The notes under the pieces are model-generated. The model saw only the letters and a program-made list of their open reading frames with translations. It had not been told where the DNA came from and searched no databases. A program made the position numbers and the translations under genes. 64,000 bases of DNA, taken from BJHQ01 sp964654285 (GTDB lineage Bacteria; Planctomycetota; UBA11346). Location: assembly GCA_964654285.1 (NCBI GenBank), contig CAZZJC010000030.1:1-64000 (forward strand), given 5' to 3'. Below are positions 1 to 8,837 of this stretch, piece by piece. How positions within the stretch are numbered: the stretch's first letter is position 1; each line of letters begins with the position of its first letter.

Positions 1-57
1 CTCTGCGGGTTCGATTGGATAGTTATTATGGCTTTGAAAGTGGATTAGTATCAGGCC

Positions 58-663
58 GTGCGCCAGGCCAGCTTCGATGGGAGCTATTTCCGCGACCGTG
101 CGTGCATCGGGGCGGATGGGATCGCGGTCTGGTCGCCTGACCGCACCGAGGTGTGCCAGTATTACGCCTTTTTCACCGGCACCGCGAGCCCGGAAGCGTT
201 CGCGCCGCTCGCCCGGCGCCTGGCGGACGATTGCCGGCCTGGTCGTCCCCTGCCCGACGGCCTGCATCCGGCCAATGCCTTCATCGGCTTCTATCTGCGG
301 CTCGAACTGCTCAGCCGGATGCGCCGCCGGCGTCAGATCCTGGAGGAGATGCTGGCGTTCTTCCTGCCCATGGCCGAGATCACCGGAACCCTCTGGGAGA
401 ACGCGTTGCCGACCTCCTCGGTGAACCACGGCTTCGCCAGCCACGTCATCCACCTCGCGATGCGTGATGTTCTGGGGCTTTGCGTCGATCGCGCCCGCCG
501 CGTCCTCACCCTCGATCTGCGCCAGCCGCCGCTGCCCTGGTGCCAGGTGCAGGTGGCCATCGCCGGCGCCAGCCTGGAGATCGCCTGGCGGGTGGAGGAC
601 GGCGGCGTCAGGGAACGGACCAGCGGCCTGCCGGCCGGATGGCGCCTCGAGGTCGTGCGCTGA
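58..663 (+). CDS. C-terminal part of a GH78-like (alpha-L-rhamnosidase type) glycoside hydrolase
   Basis: This is the end of a six-hairpin glycosidase. The stretch TGTLWENALP followed by SVNHGFASHVIHL about residues 113-137 resembles the region of GH78 alpha-L-rhamnosidases with an acidic residue next to a Trp and a conserved Asn-His, and SFDGSYFRD near the start also fits that family. GH78 proteins are usually over 700 residues, so most of the protein is missing. The reading frame continues upstream of the GTG used here only to position 49, where it meets an in-frame TAG at 46-48. The first 48 bases look unlike the gene (lower GC). The window edge, an assembly end or a genuine truncation could each explain this. 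It is convergent with fliR. The family call rests on motif resemblance only. Confidence 0.55.
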   Translation: MRQASFDGSYFRDRACIGADGIAVWSPDRTEVCQYYAFFTGTASPEAFAPLARRLADDCRPGRPLPDGLHPANAFIGFYLRLELLSRMRRRRQILEEMLAFFLPMAEITGTLWENALPTSSVNHGFASHVIHLAMRDVLGLCVDRARRVLTLDLRQPPLPWCQVQVAIAGASLEIAWRVEDGGVRERTSGLPAGWRLEVVR

Positions 664-681
664 GACTTCAGCCGGATCAGG

Positions 682-1467
682 TCAATGCAGGGTGTGCAGC
701 ACCGCCAGGCCTGCCTGGTTCATCGAGGCCAGCACCACCCCGATGAAGGCCACCGCCATCGGCAGGCAGGCCCACAGCACGAGCAGCGACAGCACGATCT
801 TCACCGCGAAGCTGACGTGCATGATGTTCATCTGCGGCACCGCACGGGTCATCAGGCCTTCGACGATGGTGATCGCCAGGACGATGCTCAGCACCGGGGC
901 GCTCAGGGCCATGGCGATGATGTTGAGCTGGTTCATGCCGGCGCTGAGCTGGCTGAGGTAGCCGGCGGTGATCGTCCAGGTGCCGATCGGCACCTGATCA
1001 TAGGACCTGACCATCATGGCGATGAGGTGGTGGTGGCAGTTGGTGAGCAGGAACATCAGTACCGCGGCGAAATACAGCAGGTCGCCCATCGGTCCGTTGC
1101 CGAGGTCGGTGGCGGGATCGAAGTTCTCGGCCGCGCTGAACCCGGCGTAGCGGTTCATCAGATCTCCGCCCATGCGGATGCCCTCGATGAAGAGGGTCAG
1201 GACGAAACCGATCGCGAGGCCGACCATGACCTCCTGGGTGATGAGGACGAAGTAGGTGAGGTCGAGCGGGATCGGCGTGGGATGCTTCGCCGCCAGGACC
1301 GGAGCGAGGATGAGCGACACCGCGATCGACAGCAGCGCCTTGACGTGCGTCGGCACCAGGCCTCCGCCGATGATCGGCGCCGCGAGGACGAGCGCGCCGA
1401 TGCGGGCCAGGATGAGGGCGAACAGGGGGACCTGCTCGAACAGGCGCGTCAGCTGCCCGGTATCCAT
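682..1467 (-). CDS. fliR: Flagellar export apparatus protein FliR
   Basis: FliR is an inner-membrane component of the flagellar type III export gate, where it assembles with FliP and FliQ at the base of the basal body. The 261-residue length is normal for the family. About six hydrophobic segments are visible, starting with LFALILARIGALVLAAP near residue 14, plus the FliR-type stretch around GYAGFSAAENFDPATD near residues 105-120. It is the last gene of a minus-strand fliO-fliP-fliQ-fliR operon and starts 7 bases after fliQ ends. flhB, which often follows fliR, is not here; the next gene is a convergent glycosidase fragment. Confidence 0.95.
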   Translation of the reverse strand: MDTGQLTRLFEQVPLFALILARIGALVLAAPIIGGGLVPTHVKALLSIAVSLILAPVLAAKHPTPIPLDLTYFVLITQEVMVGLAIGFVLTLFIEGIRMGGDLMNRYAGFSAAENFDPATDLGNGPMGDLLYFAAVLMFLLTNCHHHLIAMMVRSYDQVPIGTWTITAGYLSQLSAGMNQLNIIAMALSAPVLSIVLAITIVEGLMTRAVPQMNIMHVSFAVKIVLSLLVLWACLPMAVAFIGVVLASMNQAGLAVLHTLH

Positions 1468-1474
1468 CGTCGGC

Positions 1475-1747
1475 CTACAACGCTCCGAAACGTGGCATCG
1501 CGTTCATGATCTCGGCCGTGTATTCGACCAGGGTCCGCGTCATCCAAGGACCGAACAGCGCCAAGGTCACCGCGATCGCCGCCACCTTGGGCACGAACGA
1601 CAGGGTCTGCTCCTGGATCGAGGTGATGGCCTGGATCAGGCCGATGATGAGGCCAACCACCAGCGCCACCCCCAGCGCCGGCAGCGACAGCAGGATGCTG
1701 ATCCAGAGCATCTTCCGCAGCGCCTCGATGAAGATGTCGTCAGCCAT
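1475..1747 (-). CDS. fliQ: Flagellar export apparatus protein FliQ
   Basis: FliQ is a small two-helix membrane subunit of the flagellar export gate. The 90-residue protein starts MADDIFIEALRKML and has two hydrophobic helices, about residues 14-38 and 52-74, separated by the conserved QAITSIQEQTLSFVPK loop. The reading frame is open 48 codons further upstream, but the start at 1747 gives the exact family length and the extra part is repeat-derived Gly/Pro-rich sequence. It lies between fliP and fliR. The 227 bases between fliQ and fliP are unusually long for this operon and contain repeats. Confidence 0.95.
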   Translation of the reverse strand: MADDIFIEALRKMLWISILLSLPALGVALVVGLIIGLIQAITSIQEQTLSFVPKVAAIAVTLALFGPWMTRTLVEYTAEIMNAMPRFGAL

Positions 1748-1845
1748 GGCGGGTTCCTGAATGGATTGGCGCTGATGTAACGGCTCGTTGTCTGATCTTC
1801 CTAGTCCTCCCCACGGTAGCGATCCTCCTTCGGCGGTGGGGTCCA

Positions 1846-1935
1846 GGGGCGAAGGCCCCTGGCGGGGAGATGGGGCAGCGCCCCATGGCAACGAGCGGGG
1901 CGAAGGCCCCTGGCGGGGAGATGGGGCAGCGCCCC
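1846..1935. repeat. Two direct 39-bp copies of a GC-rich double-hairpin repeat in the fliP-fliQ spacer
   Basis: Positions 1846-1884 and 1897-1935 are identical 39-base copies. Each holds two short palindromes (GGGGCGAAGGCCCC and GGGGCAGCGCCCC) joined by a short linker. The arrangement matches the intergenic elements near 13.9 kb and 38.1-38.4 kb, so this looks like a genome-wide repeat family of REP type. No transposase-like gene lies nearby. Confidence 0.85.
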
Positions 1936-1947
1936 GTTGGAAAAGGA

Positions 1948-1972
1948 GATGTCGTCAGCCATGGCGAGTTCC
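1948..1972 (-). repeat. Second copy of the fliQ start region, next to the fliP stop
   Basis: The 25 bases 1948-1972 repeat 1733-1757 (the fliQ start codon and its flank) with one mismatch. Read on the minus strand, the copy again gives an ATG followed by codons for MADDI and then diverges. It marks a duplication of the fliQ 5' end, with the two hairpin repeats lying between the copies. Confidence 0.85.
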
Positions 1973-1974
1973 CG

Positions 1975-2847
1975 TCAACGATACGAAGCGACGAGTCCTT
2001 GCATCAACAGCGTCCAGCCGTCGACGAGGACGAAGAGCAGGATCTTGAATGGCATCGAGATGACGATGGGCGGCAGCATCATCATGCCGAGCGACATCAG
2101 CACTGCCGAGACCACCAGATCGATGACCAGGAACGGCAGGAAGATGATGAATCCCATCTGGAAGGCGGTCTTGAGTTCCGAGGTGGCAAAGGCCGGCACC
2201 AGGGTGATGAACGACACATCGGCGGCGGTGCGCGGGCGCTGCTCGCCGGAGAGGCGGATGAACAACGCGAGATCGCTCTTGCGGGTCTGCTTGAGCATGA
2301 AGTCCTTCACCGCGTCCTTGGCGCGGTCGAGGGCGACCTCCTGGGTCACCTGGTCGGCGAGGTACGGCTGCAGCGCCTGCTCGTTCACCCGTTTGATGGT
2401 GGGCGACATGATGAACAGCGACAGGAACAGCGCGAGGCCGAGCATGACCTGGTTCGGCGGCAGGGTCTGGGTGCCGAGGGCGCGGCGGACGAAGCCCAGG
2501 ACGATGATCACCCGGGTGAAGCAGGTCATCATCATGATGAAGGCCGGGGCGATCGAGAGCGCGGTGATGAGCAGGAAGAGCTGCACCGCTGCGCTCGTCC
2601 CGCCCTTGCCGGTGCCGGTGTTGAGGCTGATCACCAGACCGGGGCCTGCGCCCGATTTGTCCGAGCCGGAACTGGCGCCGGGCGTGGTCAGGTCGGTGCG
2701 CGGAGTGGCGATTGGGCCAGGGGCGGCCAGCGGCGCGGTGGTCGGCCCGGCCGGGGTGTCCATCGCCGGAGGGGCGATCGGCGGATTTTCCGCCGCGAAT
2801 CCGCAGGCGGATGCCAGCAGCAGGAAGATGATGACGCGGCCGATCAC
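1975..2847 (-). CDS. fliP: Flagellar export apparatus protein FliP
   Basis: FliP forms the central pore ring of the flagellar type III export gate in the inner membrane. The 290-residue protein has a signal sequence (residues 1-18, ending CGFAAE), a Pro/Ala/Thr-rich periplasmic stretch to about residue 75, then the canonical FliP core. Recognisable parts are MMMTCFTRVIIVLGFVR near residue 105, QVMLGLALFLSLFIMSP near 130, and the paired C-terminal helices FQMGFIIFLPFLVIDLVV and SLGMMMLPP. The start overlaps the fliO stop by 4 bases, so the two are probably translationally coupled. Confidence 0.96.
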   Translation of the reverse strand: MIGRVIIFLLLASACGFAAENPPIAPPAMDTPAGPTTAPLAAPGPIATPRTDLTTPGASSGSDKSGAGPGLVISLNTGTGKGGTSAAVQLFLLITALSIAPAFIMMMTCFTRVIIVLGFVRRALGTQTLPPNQVMLGLALFLSLFIMSPTIKRVNEQALQPYLADQVTQEVALDRAKDAVKDFMLKQTRKSDLALFIRLSGEQRPRTAADVSFITLVPAFATSELKTAFQMGFIIFLPFLVIDLVVSAVLMSLGMMMLPPIVISMPFKILLFVLVDGWTLLMQGLVASYR

Positions 2848-3416
2848 GGGCGCTTCCCCATCATGCCGGCCAGGAGCTGGCCGAACCGCGATGGCGGTGC
2901 CAGTTCAGGGGCGAGGGGGGTGGCTGGCGCCGCCGTCTGCGGGGCGGCCGGCGCGGCAGGGGCGCCTGCGGGTGTCAGCACCGATGCGGGCAGGGTGCCG
3001 AGGTTGCTCAGTTCATGTTCGCCCTGGCCGACGAGCACCAGGTGGTCTCCGACCCGCAGCAGGGTGACCGAGCGCTTGTAGCCGATCGGGATGGTTTCGA
3101 GGACTTCGCCATGCCGGCCCCGGCCGGCGAAGACGCGCTTCGCCCCGACCCGTTTGGCGAGCCAGCCGAGGCCGACCGCGAGGCCGATCACCACCACCAG
3201 CGAGACCAGCATCGGCACCACCGCCGAGGTCGCGGCCGCGCTGGAATCCGCCGGGGCGCCGCTCTTCCGGCTGCGATCCCAGTCGGCGTCCGGGATCAGT
3301 TCGGGCACCGGTGCCGGTACCGACACCGGTGCCGGGTTCGTCGCTGAAGCGGGAGGGGGGGATTCCACCGCCAGGGCCGTCGTGGCGAGCAGGATCGGCA
3401 GCAGCATGCGCAGCAT
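2844..3416 (-). CDS. fliO: Flagellar assembly protein FliO
   Basis: FliO helps assemble the FliP ring of the flagellar export gate. The 190-residue protein has a signal peptide (residues 1-16), a Pro-rich linker, one membrane helix at about residues 68-86 (VPMLVSLVVVIGLAVGLGWL), and the typical cytoplasmic domain with HGEVLETIPIGYKRSVTLLRV, followed by an Ala/Pro-rich tail. It is the first gene of the fliOPQR operon. Its start is divergent from the AI-2E family permease gene, with 155 bases between them for both promoters. Confidence 0.88.
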   Translation of the reverse strand: MLRMLLPILLATTALAVESPPPASATNPAPVSVPAPVPELIPDADWDRSRKSGAPADSSAAATSAVVPMLVSLVVVIGLAVGLGWLAKRVGAKRVFAGRGRHGEVLETIPIGYKRSVTLLRVGDHLVLVGQGEHELSNLGTLPASVLTPAGAPAAPAAPQTAAPATPLAPELAPPSRFGQLLAGMMGKRP

Positions 3417-3571
3417 CGTGGCATCCTTCGACAGGCGCGTCGCACCCCGCTACAAGCGATCGGTGCCCGTACCCGTCCGTCCCTGTCCAGGCGGCGGTCA
3501 TGCCAAGCCGGCGGTTCGTGCGATCTGGCCGGGTCTTGCGTTCGTCGACCCGGCCGGGAAACCGCCCCGGC

Positions 3572-4771
3572 ATGCCGACCGATCCGCGCGAGCACCTGCG
3601 CCAGTGGCTGCCCCACATCTGCCTGCTGGCGCTCGCGCTGGCCGCCGGCGGCTGGCTGGTCTGGGTGCTGCTGCCGCTGGCGGGCGCGATGCTGCTCGCC
3701 GGAGCGTTGGCGGCCCTGACCTATCCGGTGCTCTATGCGCCGATGGCGGATCACCTGCCACGCTGGCTGCCTGGATTGTCGGATGCGACCCGCCGCCAGC
3801 TGGCCGCCCTCATCGCGGTGGTGCTCCTGGTCGCGGTCGGAGCGGCCCTGCTCCTGGCGGTGCTCCTGGCGGTGTTCGGCGACCTGGGCGCGACCGTGCG
3901 CGCGATCCTCGCCGTCGCCTTCCAGGATGAGAAGGGCATCAGCCTGATCGCGGACCAGGTCCAGGCCAAGGTGAAGCTGATGGCGGAGCAGTACAGCCTG
4001 AACGGGGTCTCGCGCCTGCCGTTCACGCCCGAGGACGCGCGCTCGGTGGTGCTGCAGATCCTCCAGCGCACGCAGCTTGGGCCCGAGGCGCTCAAGTTCC
4101 TGGTCACCGGCACCGGTTCGCATCTGGCCGAGGGCGCATTGACCGTGGTGACCCTGTTCTACCTCTATGCCGAAGGACCGGTGGTGACCAGCGCCCTCAC
4201 CGCCTGGCTGCCGTTGTCCCCGGATCAGCGCGCCAACCTGACTGCGCGCTACCGCGCCATCGCCACCCATCTGCTGGCCGGCACCATCGCCCGTGCCGCC
4301 GTGACCGGGGCGGGCATCGGCATCCTGGCCTGGCTGATCGGCGGCATCAATCCGATCCTGTCCGGCCTGTTCGCGGCGGTGGTCGCGCTGCTGCCCCTGG
4401 TCGGCCCGGCCCTGGCCTGGCTGCCGCTCGCGCTGGTCGAATGGTCGCACGGCAACTGGCTCGCGGCGAGCCTCCTGGCCGTGCTCTGCCTCGCCTGGAC
4501 CTGGATGGTGGGGTACAGCGCCGGGCGGCTGGCCTCGCGCCTGGGCACCGATTCGCTGTGGATCGGCTTCCTGATCTTCCTCGCCCTCGTCGGCGGGGTG
4601 ATCACCTTCGGTCTGCGCGGAGCGATCCTCGGGCCCGCCGCCGTCCTGGCGGTGGTGGTCGCGGCGAGTTTCCTGCCCCCGCTCTACGGGATGCGCGCCT
4701 TCGGGTCGGGGGTCGGCCAGGAAACCGATCGCGAATCGGCTGATACCAACCCTCGCGGTGGCACTGATTGA
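3572..4771 (+). CDS. AI-2E family transporter (PerM/YdiK type membrane protein)
   Basis: This 399-residue polytopic membrane protein belongs to the AI-2E transporter family, whose members are proposed efflux or ion-coupled permeases; the actual substrate varies and cannot be read from sequence. Seven to eight hydrophobic helices are visible: two at the start (residues 10-50), one near 70-95, a soluble middle region to about residue 180, then a closely packed C-terminal block. The start at 3572 (MPTDPREHL) was chosen because the upstream in-frame extension is Pro/Ser/Arg-rich and overlaps fliO. The soluble tail after residue 380 is short and polar. Confidence 0.8.
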   Translation: MPTDPREHLRQWLPHICLLALALAAGGWLVWVLLPLAGAMLLAGALAALTYPVLYAPMADHLPRWLPGLSDATRRQLAALIAVVLLVAVGAALLLAVLLAVFGDLGATVRAILAVAFQDEKGISLIADQVQAKVKLMAEQYSLNGVSRLPFTPEDARSVVLQILQRTQLGPEALKFLVTGTGSHLAEGALTVVTLFYLYAEGPVVTSALTAWLPLSPDQRANLTARYRAIATHLLAGTIARAAVTGAGIGILAWLIGGINPILSGLFAAVVALLPLVGPALAWLPLALVEWSHGNWLAASLLAVLCLAWTWMVGYSAGRLASRLGTDSLWIGFLIFLALVGGVITFGLRGAILGPAAVLAVVVAASFLPPLYGMRAFGSGVGQETDRESADTNPRGGTD

Positions 4772-4878
4772 TCCGCTTGGACGGCTGCGGGCGATTTCAC
4801 GCGCGATCGCGGTGGCGTTTCCAACATCGTGGCTAGCCTGCGGTCTCCACCGCAGCGCCCCGCCCCTGGACGACGATC

Positions 4879-5982
4879 ATGCCGAGCGCCTACCTCCAGA
4901 CCTGCCCGGCCTGCCGCCACGAGTTCCTCGCTCCGGAACACCTGGTCGGCCGCAGCATGCACTGCCCGCACTGCCGGCGGGTGCTGGAGATCCAGGCCAC
5001 CGAGGCCAAACGCGATCTGCTCATCGGCCAGGTGGTCGGCGGCCAGCGCATGCTCGAACGCATCGGCGCCGGCGCGTTCGGCGTCGTCTACCGCTGCGAG
5101 GACATCGCCGACGGTTCGCCGTCCGCGATCAAGCTGATCTCGCAGAAGGGCGCCGCGCGCGGCCATGTCCTCGAACGCTTCCACCGCGAGGCCGAACTCG
5201 GTGGCAAGATCGACAACCCGCACGTCGTGGCGCACCGCAAGATGGGCCTGGAAAAAGGCGTGCATTACCTGGTGATGGAATACGTCGACGGCCCCAACCT
5301 GGCCACCGTCATCGACGAGGGCGGCCCGCTGGAATGGCAGGCCGCGTGCTCGCGCATCCTGGAAACCGCCTACGGCCTCAAGGCGGTGCACGCGCTCGAC
5401 ATCATCCACCGCGATCTCAAGCCGTCGAACATCCTGGTCAGCTCCGCCGGGGTGGCGAAACTCGCGGATCTCGGCCTGGCCAAGCAGCTGGAACCGGGCG
5501 AGGGCGATGATCCGTCCGGCCTCACGATGCAGGGCGTGCCCCTGGGCTCGCCCGCGTTCATGGCGCCGGAGCAGGTCCGCAGCGCCCGCGATGCGACCTC
5601 CCAGGCCGACGTCTACGGCCTGGGAGCGACGCTGTACTACCTGATCAGCGGCGAACCTCCGTTCGACGGCCGCAGCAGCATCGAGATCATGAGCAAGGTG
5701 ATCAGCGAACCGGTCCGCCCGTTGCAGGAACTGGTCCCCGATCTGCCCGCCGGCGTGACGAGCCTGGTCGAACGCATGCTGGACAAGGATCCCGCCCGCC
5801 GGCCGCTGGGCGCCGACGAGGTCATCCGCCTGCTCGAACAGGTGCTCGCCGCGCCCGACGTGGCGATCGCGGCCCCGGCGGCGGCGAGGACCGAATCCGC
5901 TTCCGGCACGGTGCTGTGGCTGGTCCTGGGCGGTCTTGCCGTCGCGGTCGCCGGGGTGCTGACCTGGCTCTGGTTCAGGTAG
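4879..5982 (+). CDS. Ser/Thr protein kinase with N-terminal zinc ribbon and C-terminal membrane anchor
   Basis: A 367-residue eukaryotic-type protein kinase. Residues 9-32 carry two CxxC pairs (Cys9/12 and Cys29/32), a zinc ribbon typical of planctomycete-like kinases. The kinase domain spans about residues 55-320: glycine loop GAGAFG at 63-68, catalytic loop HRDLKPSN at 177-184, and a DLG (instead of DFG) metal motif at 197-199. All key residues are present, so activity is expected. A single hydrophobic helix at 344-366 anchors the protein with almost nothing on the far side. Its last 8 bases overlap the end of the convergent cysteine desulfurase gene. Confidence 0.92.
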   Translation: MPSAYLQTCPACRHEFLAPEHLVGRSMHCPHCRRVLEIQATEAKRDLLIGQVVGGQRMLERIGAGAFGVVYRCEDIADGSPSAIKLISQKGAARGHVLERFHREAELGGKIDNPHVVAHRKMGLEKGVHYLVMEYVDGPNLATVIDEGGPLEWQAACSRILETAYGLKAVHALDIIHRDLKPSNILVSSAGVAKLADLGLAKQLEPGEGDDPSGLTMQGVPLGSPAFMAPEQVRSARDATSQADVYGLGATLYYLISGEPPFDGRSSIEIMSKVISEPVRPLQELVPDLPAGVTSLVERMLDKDPARRPLGADEVIRLLEQVLAAPDVAIAAPAAARTESASGTVLWLVLGGLAVAVAGVLTWLWFR

Positions 5983-7117
5983 GCGACCGCCGCATCGCTT
6001 TCACCTCGCGCACGTAGGCGGCGGCGAAGGCATCGATCTCGGCCGCCGTCGTGGCGGGGCCGGCCGAAACCCGCACCGCAGAACGCGCAAGATCCGCCGG
6101 CAATCCGAGGGCGAGCAGGACGTGGCTGGGTTCGCCGCGCGCCGCCATGCAGGCGGCCCCGGTCGAGACGCAGAACCCGGCGAGGTCGAGGCGGGCGACC
6201 AGCGCCTCGCCGGACACCCCGGGATGGACGAGCGACAGCACGCTGGCGAGCCGGTCGCCCCCGCCGCACCGTCCGGCTTCGGGCAGTTCGCGCCGGATGC
6301 GCTGCCAGGCGGCGTCCAGCCAGCCGCGCAGGCGCTCATCCACCGCCTCGGCATGCTCCAGCGCCTGCGCCAGGGCGGCGGCCAGGGCGCACACGGCGGC
6401 GGCGTCCTCGGTGCCGGAGCGCCGGTCCTGCTGCTGCCGGCCGCCGGCGATCAGCGGGTTCAGGCGGACGCCGGTGCGGACGTACAGCAGTCCGACGCCT
6501 TTGGGTGCGCCGAACTTGTGTCCGGCGAAGCTGGCGAGATCGACGCCCAGTGCGGCGAGATCGAACCGGCGCTTGCCGGCGCCCTGGGCGCAATCGAGCA
6601 GCACCAGCGCCTGCGGCGCGCGTTCACGCACCAGCGCGACCAGGGCGGGCACGTCCTGCACCGTGCCGATCTCGTTGTTGGCGAACTGGAAGCAGACCAG
6701 GCCGGCGTCCGCAGCGAGCACCGCGCCCAGGGTCGCCGCGGTCAGCCGCCCGGTCGCCTCGACCGCAGCGATCCGCACCGGCCGCCCGCTCGCGGCGGCG
6801 TTGCGCAGCACCGAGCTGTGTTCGATCGCGCTGACCACGATGGCGGCCTGGGGGCGGTCGGCGCCCGCGCCCCGGATGGCGAGGGCGTTCGCCTCGCTGC
6901 CGCCCGAGGTCGCCACCAGTTCGTGCGCCCGGCATCCGAGCAGCCGCGCGAGGTCGGCCTTGGCGCGATCGAGGCGGTGCCGCGCCGCCTGGCCGCGCGC
7001 GTGCACCGAGGTCGGGTTGCCCCAGGCCGACGCCTGCGCCTCCAGCCAGGCCGCCCGGGCGGCATCCGACAGCGGCGCGGTGGCGTTCCAGTCCAGATAG
7101 ACGGGGTCGGGGGCCAT
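5975..7117 (-). CDS. Cysteine desulfurase (NifS/IscS family)
   Basis: This PLP enzyme removes sulfur from cysteine to supply Fe-S clusters, thiolated tRNA or other sulfur carriers. The 380-residue protein starts MAPDPVYLDWNATAPL, the usual family opening. The PLP-binding lysine is in SFAGHKFGAPKG, and the persulfide cysteine is in STGAACMAARGEPSHVLLALG near residue 330. The long frame continues far upstream of 7117, but only this start gives the family length and opening motif. No iscU, iscR or suf gene is adjacent, so which sulfur pathway it feeds is open. Confidence 0.92.
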   Translation of the reverse strand: MAPDPVYLDWNATAPLSDAARAAWLEAQASAWGNPTSVHARGQAARHRLDRAKADLARLLGCRAHELVATSGGSEANALAIRGAGADRPQAAIVVSAIEHSSVLRNAAASGRPVRIAAVEATGRLTAATLGAVLAADAGLVCFQFANNEIGTVQDVPALVALVRERAPQALVLLDCAQGAGKRRFDLAALGVDLASFAGHKFGAPKGVGLLYVRTGVRLNPLIAGGRQQQDRRSGTEDAAAVCALAAALAQALEHAEAVDERLRGWLDAAWQRIRRELPEAGRCGGGDRLASVLSLVHPGVSGEALVARLDLAGFCVSTGAACMAARGEPSHVLLALGLPADLARSAVRVSAGPATTAAEIDAFAAAYVREVKAMRRSPT

Positions 7118-7303
7118 GGTTTTCCTGCGGGTTCCTTGATCCAGGCGGGGAGGAAGGGTGGGTTCTCCACCTGCGAAGCAAGCCGCCCGCCGGCCGAAAC
7201 CCGTCGGAACCCGTCGAATCAGGCCTTGGCTGCGGGTATCAGCGCCGGCACCGGCAACCATGCGGCGGTTGCGGCGGGTTCGTGGCAGGAGTATCCTTCC
7301 GCC

Positions 7304-8329
7304 ATGTCTCCGAACACCGATGCCATGACGGGTGCCATCCGGCGCACCACCGTCGACCTCATGCCGATCGAGCGCGATCCGCGCACGATGTCGCACTTCG
7401 CCCTGGTCACGGCGGAATACCACCGGCCCACCGACCACCTCGACAAGCGCTTCGAGCGCTTCGATGTCGCCAAGGCCGCGCTGCCACGCTTCGACGCCCG
7501 CCTGGGCCGCATGGTGCCGACGATGGCGGCGTTCGACCTCGAAGACCAGACCGCGACCTGTTATGCGATCCGCAGCCAGGAGTTCGGCCGCTTCGGCGTG
7601 CGCAGCGACAAGTCGGCGGTCGGCCCCCAGGTGCTGGTCGGCGAGATCGACGGCCCCGACGCCAGCCAGTGGTCGTTCCCGTTCTCCAACGTCTACAAGA
7701 CCGCCCTGGCCGGCCACCGCCCGGTGCGCTCGGAACTGTCAGCCGAGCTCGGGAAGCTCGCGCTGTGCGCCCTCGCCTGCGGCATCGCCGCCACGCTGGT
7801 GGTGCTCGGCAACCAGCTCCCCGAATGGTGGATCGCCGCCGGCGCCGGATCCGGCATCGGCCTGTGGATGCTCGTGCGCCTGCTCGCGGTCGAATGGGCC
7901 GGGGCGCGCTACCACACCTACCTCCACGCCCGTTTCCGGGGCGCCATCCCGGACGAGGTCCGCGCCCGCATCCTGCTCGAACGCGCCCAGTTCGATCGCG
8001 TGTTCATCTTCTCCGAGGCGCAGCGCTGGTCGGTCGGATCGGTCGATGATTCGCAGCTTTCCGAGGCCATCGCGGTCGGCTACCGCCGCACCAATGACGG
8101 CGACCGCTTCTGGGTCATCGCCCGCTTCGAACCGGTCAAGGCCGACACCTGGGCCGCCAAGCACATCAAGCCCAGCCACCCCGAACCCAGGACCGACGCC
8201 AAGCCGATGAAGCAGGTCAAGACCGATGCGGTCTCGCGCTCGGCCCCGATCGCCGAGGAGCTGGCCGGGGATCCGGATCTGCCGCCGAGCGATCCTCCGG
8301 CAGCGGACGCCCCTGGATCCAAGCCCTGA
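7304..8329 (+). CDS. Hypothetical protein with two central membrane helices
   Basis: A 341-residue protein that I do not recognise. It has a charged N-terminal half (residues 1-145, including FALVTAEYHRPTDHLDKRFERFD), two adjacent hydrophobic helices at about residues 147-169 and 175-195, a second soluble domain to about residue 280 ending DGDRFWVIARF, and a disordered Pro/Asp/Lys-rich tail. Two soluble domains flanking a helical hairpin suggest a membrane-attached cytoplasmic protein. The start at 7304 follows an AGGAG-like stretch. It is divergent from the cysteine desulfurase and followed by the bacteriohemerythrin. Confidence 0.7.
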   Translation: MSPNTDAMTGAIRRTTVDLMPIERDPRTMSHFALVTAEYHRPTDHLDKRFERFDVAKAALPRFDARLGRMVPTMAAFDLEDQTATCYAIRSQEFGRFGVRSDKSAVGPQVLVGEIDGPDASQWSFPFSNVYKTALAGHRPVRSELSAELGKLALCALACGIAATLVVLGNQLPEWWIAAGAGSGIGLWMLVRLLAVEWAGARYHTYLHARFRGAIPDEVRARILLERAQFDRVFIFSEAQRWSVGSVDDSQLSEAIAVGYRRTNDGDRFWVIARFEPVKADTWAAKHIKPSHPEPRTDAKPMKQVKTDAVSRSAPIAEELAGDPDLPPSDPPAADAPGSKP

Positions 8330-8384
8330 GGCGCAGGTTCAGCCCTGATGCTCCTTGTCGTCGCGCCGCAACCCAGGAGACGAC

Positions 8385-8837
8385 ATGCACACCATCACCT
8401 GGGTTCCGGCCTTCAGCGTCGGCTATGAACCGATCGACCGGCAGCACCAGGTCATCGTCGATCTGTACAACGGGCTGTGCGCCGATCTGAGCGGATCCAC
8501 CATGGATTCCGCCGAGAAGAAGCTGGGCGACTACATCGACGGGCATTTCCGGTTCGAGGACGTGCTCATGGAGCGGACGGGATATGCCAAGCGGATGGCG
8601 CACCTCGCCGACCATCGCCGCCTGATCGACATGTACCGGGTCATCCAGGCCAGGGACGAGAACAAGTCGACGGTGATGAAGATCGTGGTCTACAAATGGT
8701 TCGTCGAACACGTCGTCAGCGATGAGATGGACCGCGATCTGGGGCGCTTCCTCGCGGGACAGCCGCTCGTTGAACCGCCGCCGGCCGGTCAGGCGGCGGC
8801 TACAACCCCTCCGGACGCCGGAACCCCATCCCGCTGA
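8385..8837 (+). CDS. Bacteriohemerythrin
   Basis: A 150-residue single-domain hemerythrin that binds O2 at a non-heme diiron site, used for oxygen storage, delivery or sensing. The ligand pattern is complete: His in IDRQHQ (near residue 20), HFRFE (HxxxE), HLADH (HxxxH) and HVVSDEMDRD (H...D). The opening ITWVPAFSVGYEPID is the usual bacteriohemerythrin start. A purine-rich AGGAGA precedes the ATG at 8385. The end overlaps the convergent downstream gene by 38 bases. Confidence 0.93.
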   Translation: MHTITWVPAFSVGYEPIDRQHQVIVDLYNGLCADLSGSTMDSAEKKLGDYIDGHFRFEDVLMERTGYAKRMAHLADHRRLIDMYRVIQARDENKSTVMKIVVYKWFVEHVVSDEMDRDLGRFLAGQPLVEPPPAGQAAATTPPDAGTPSR

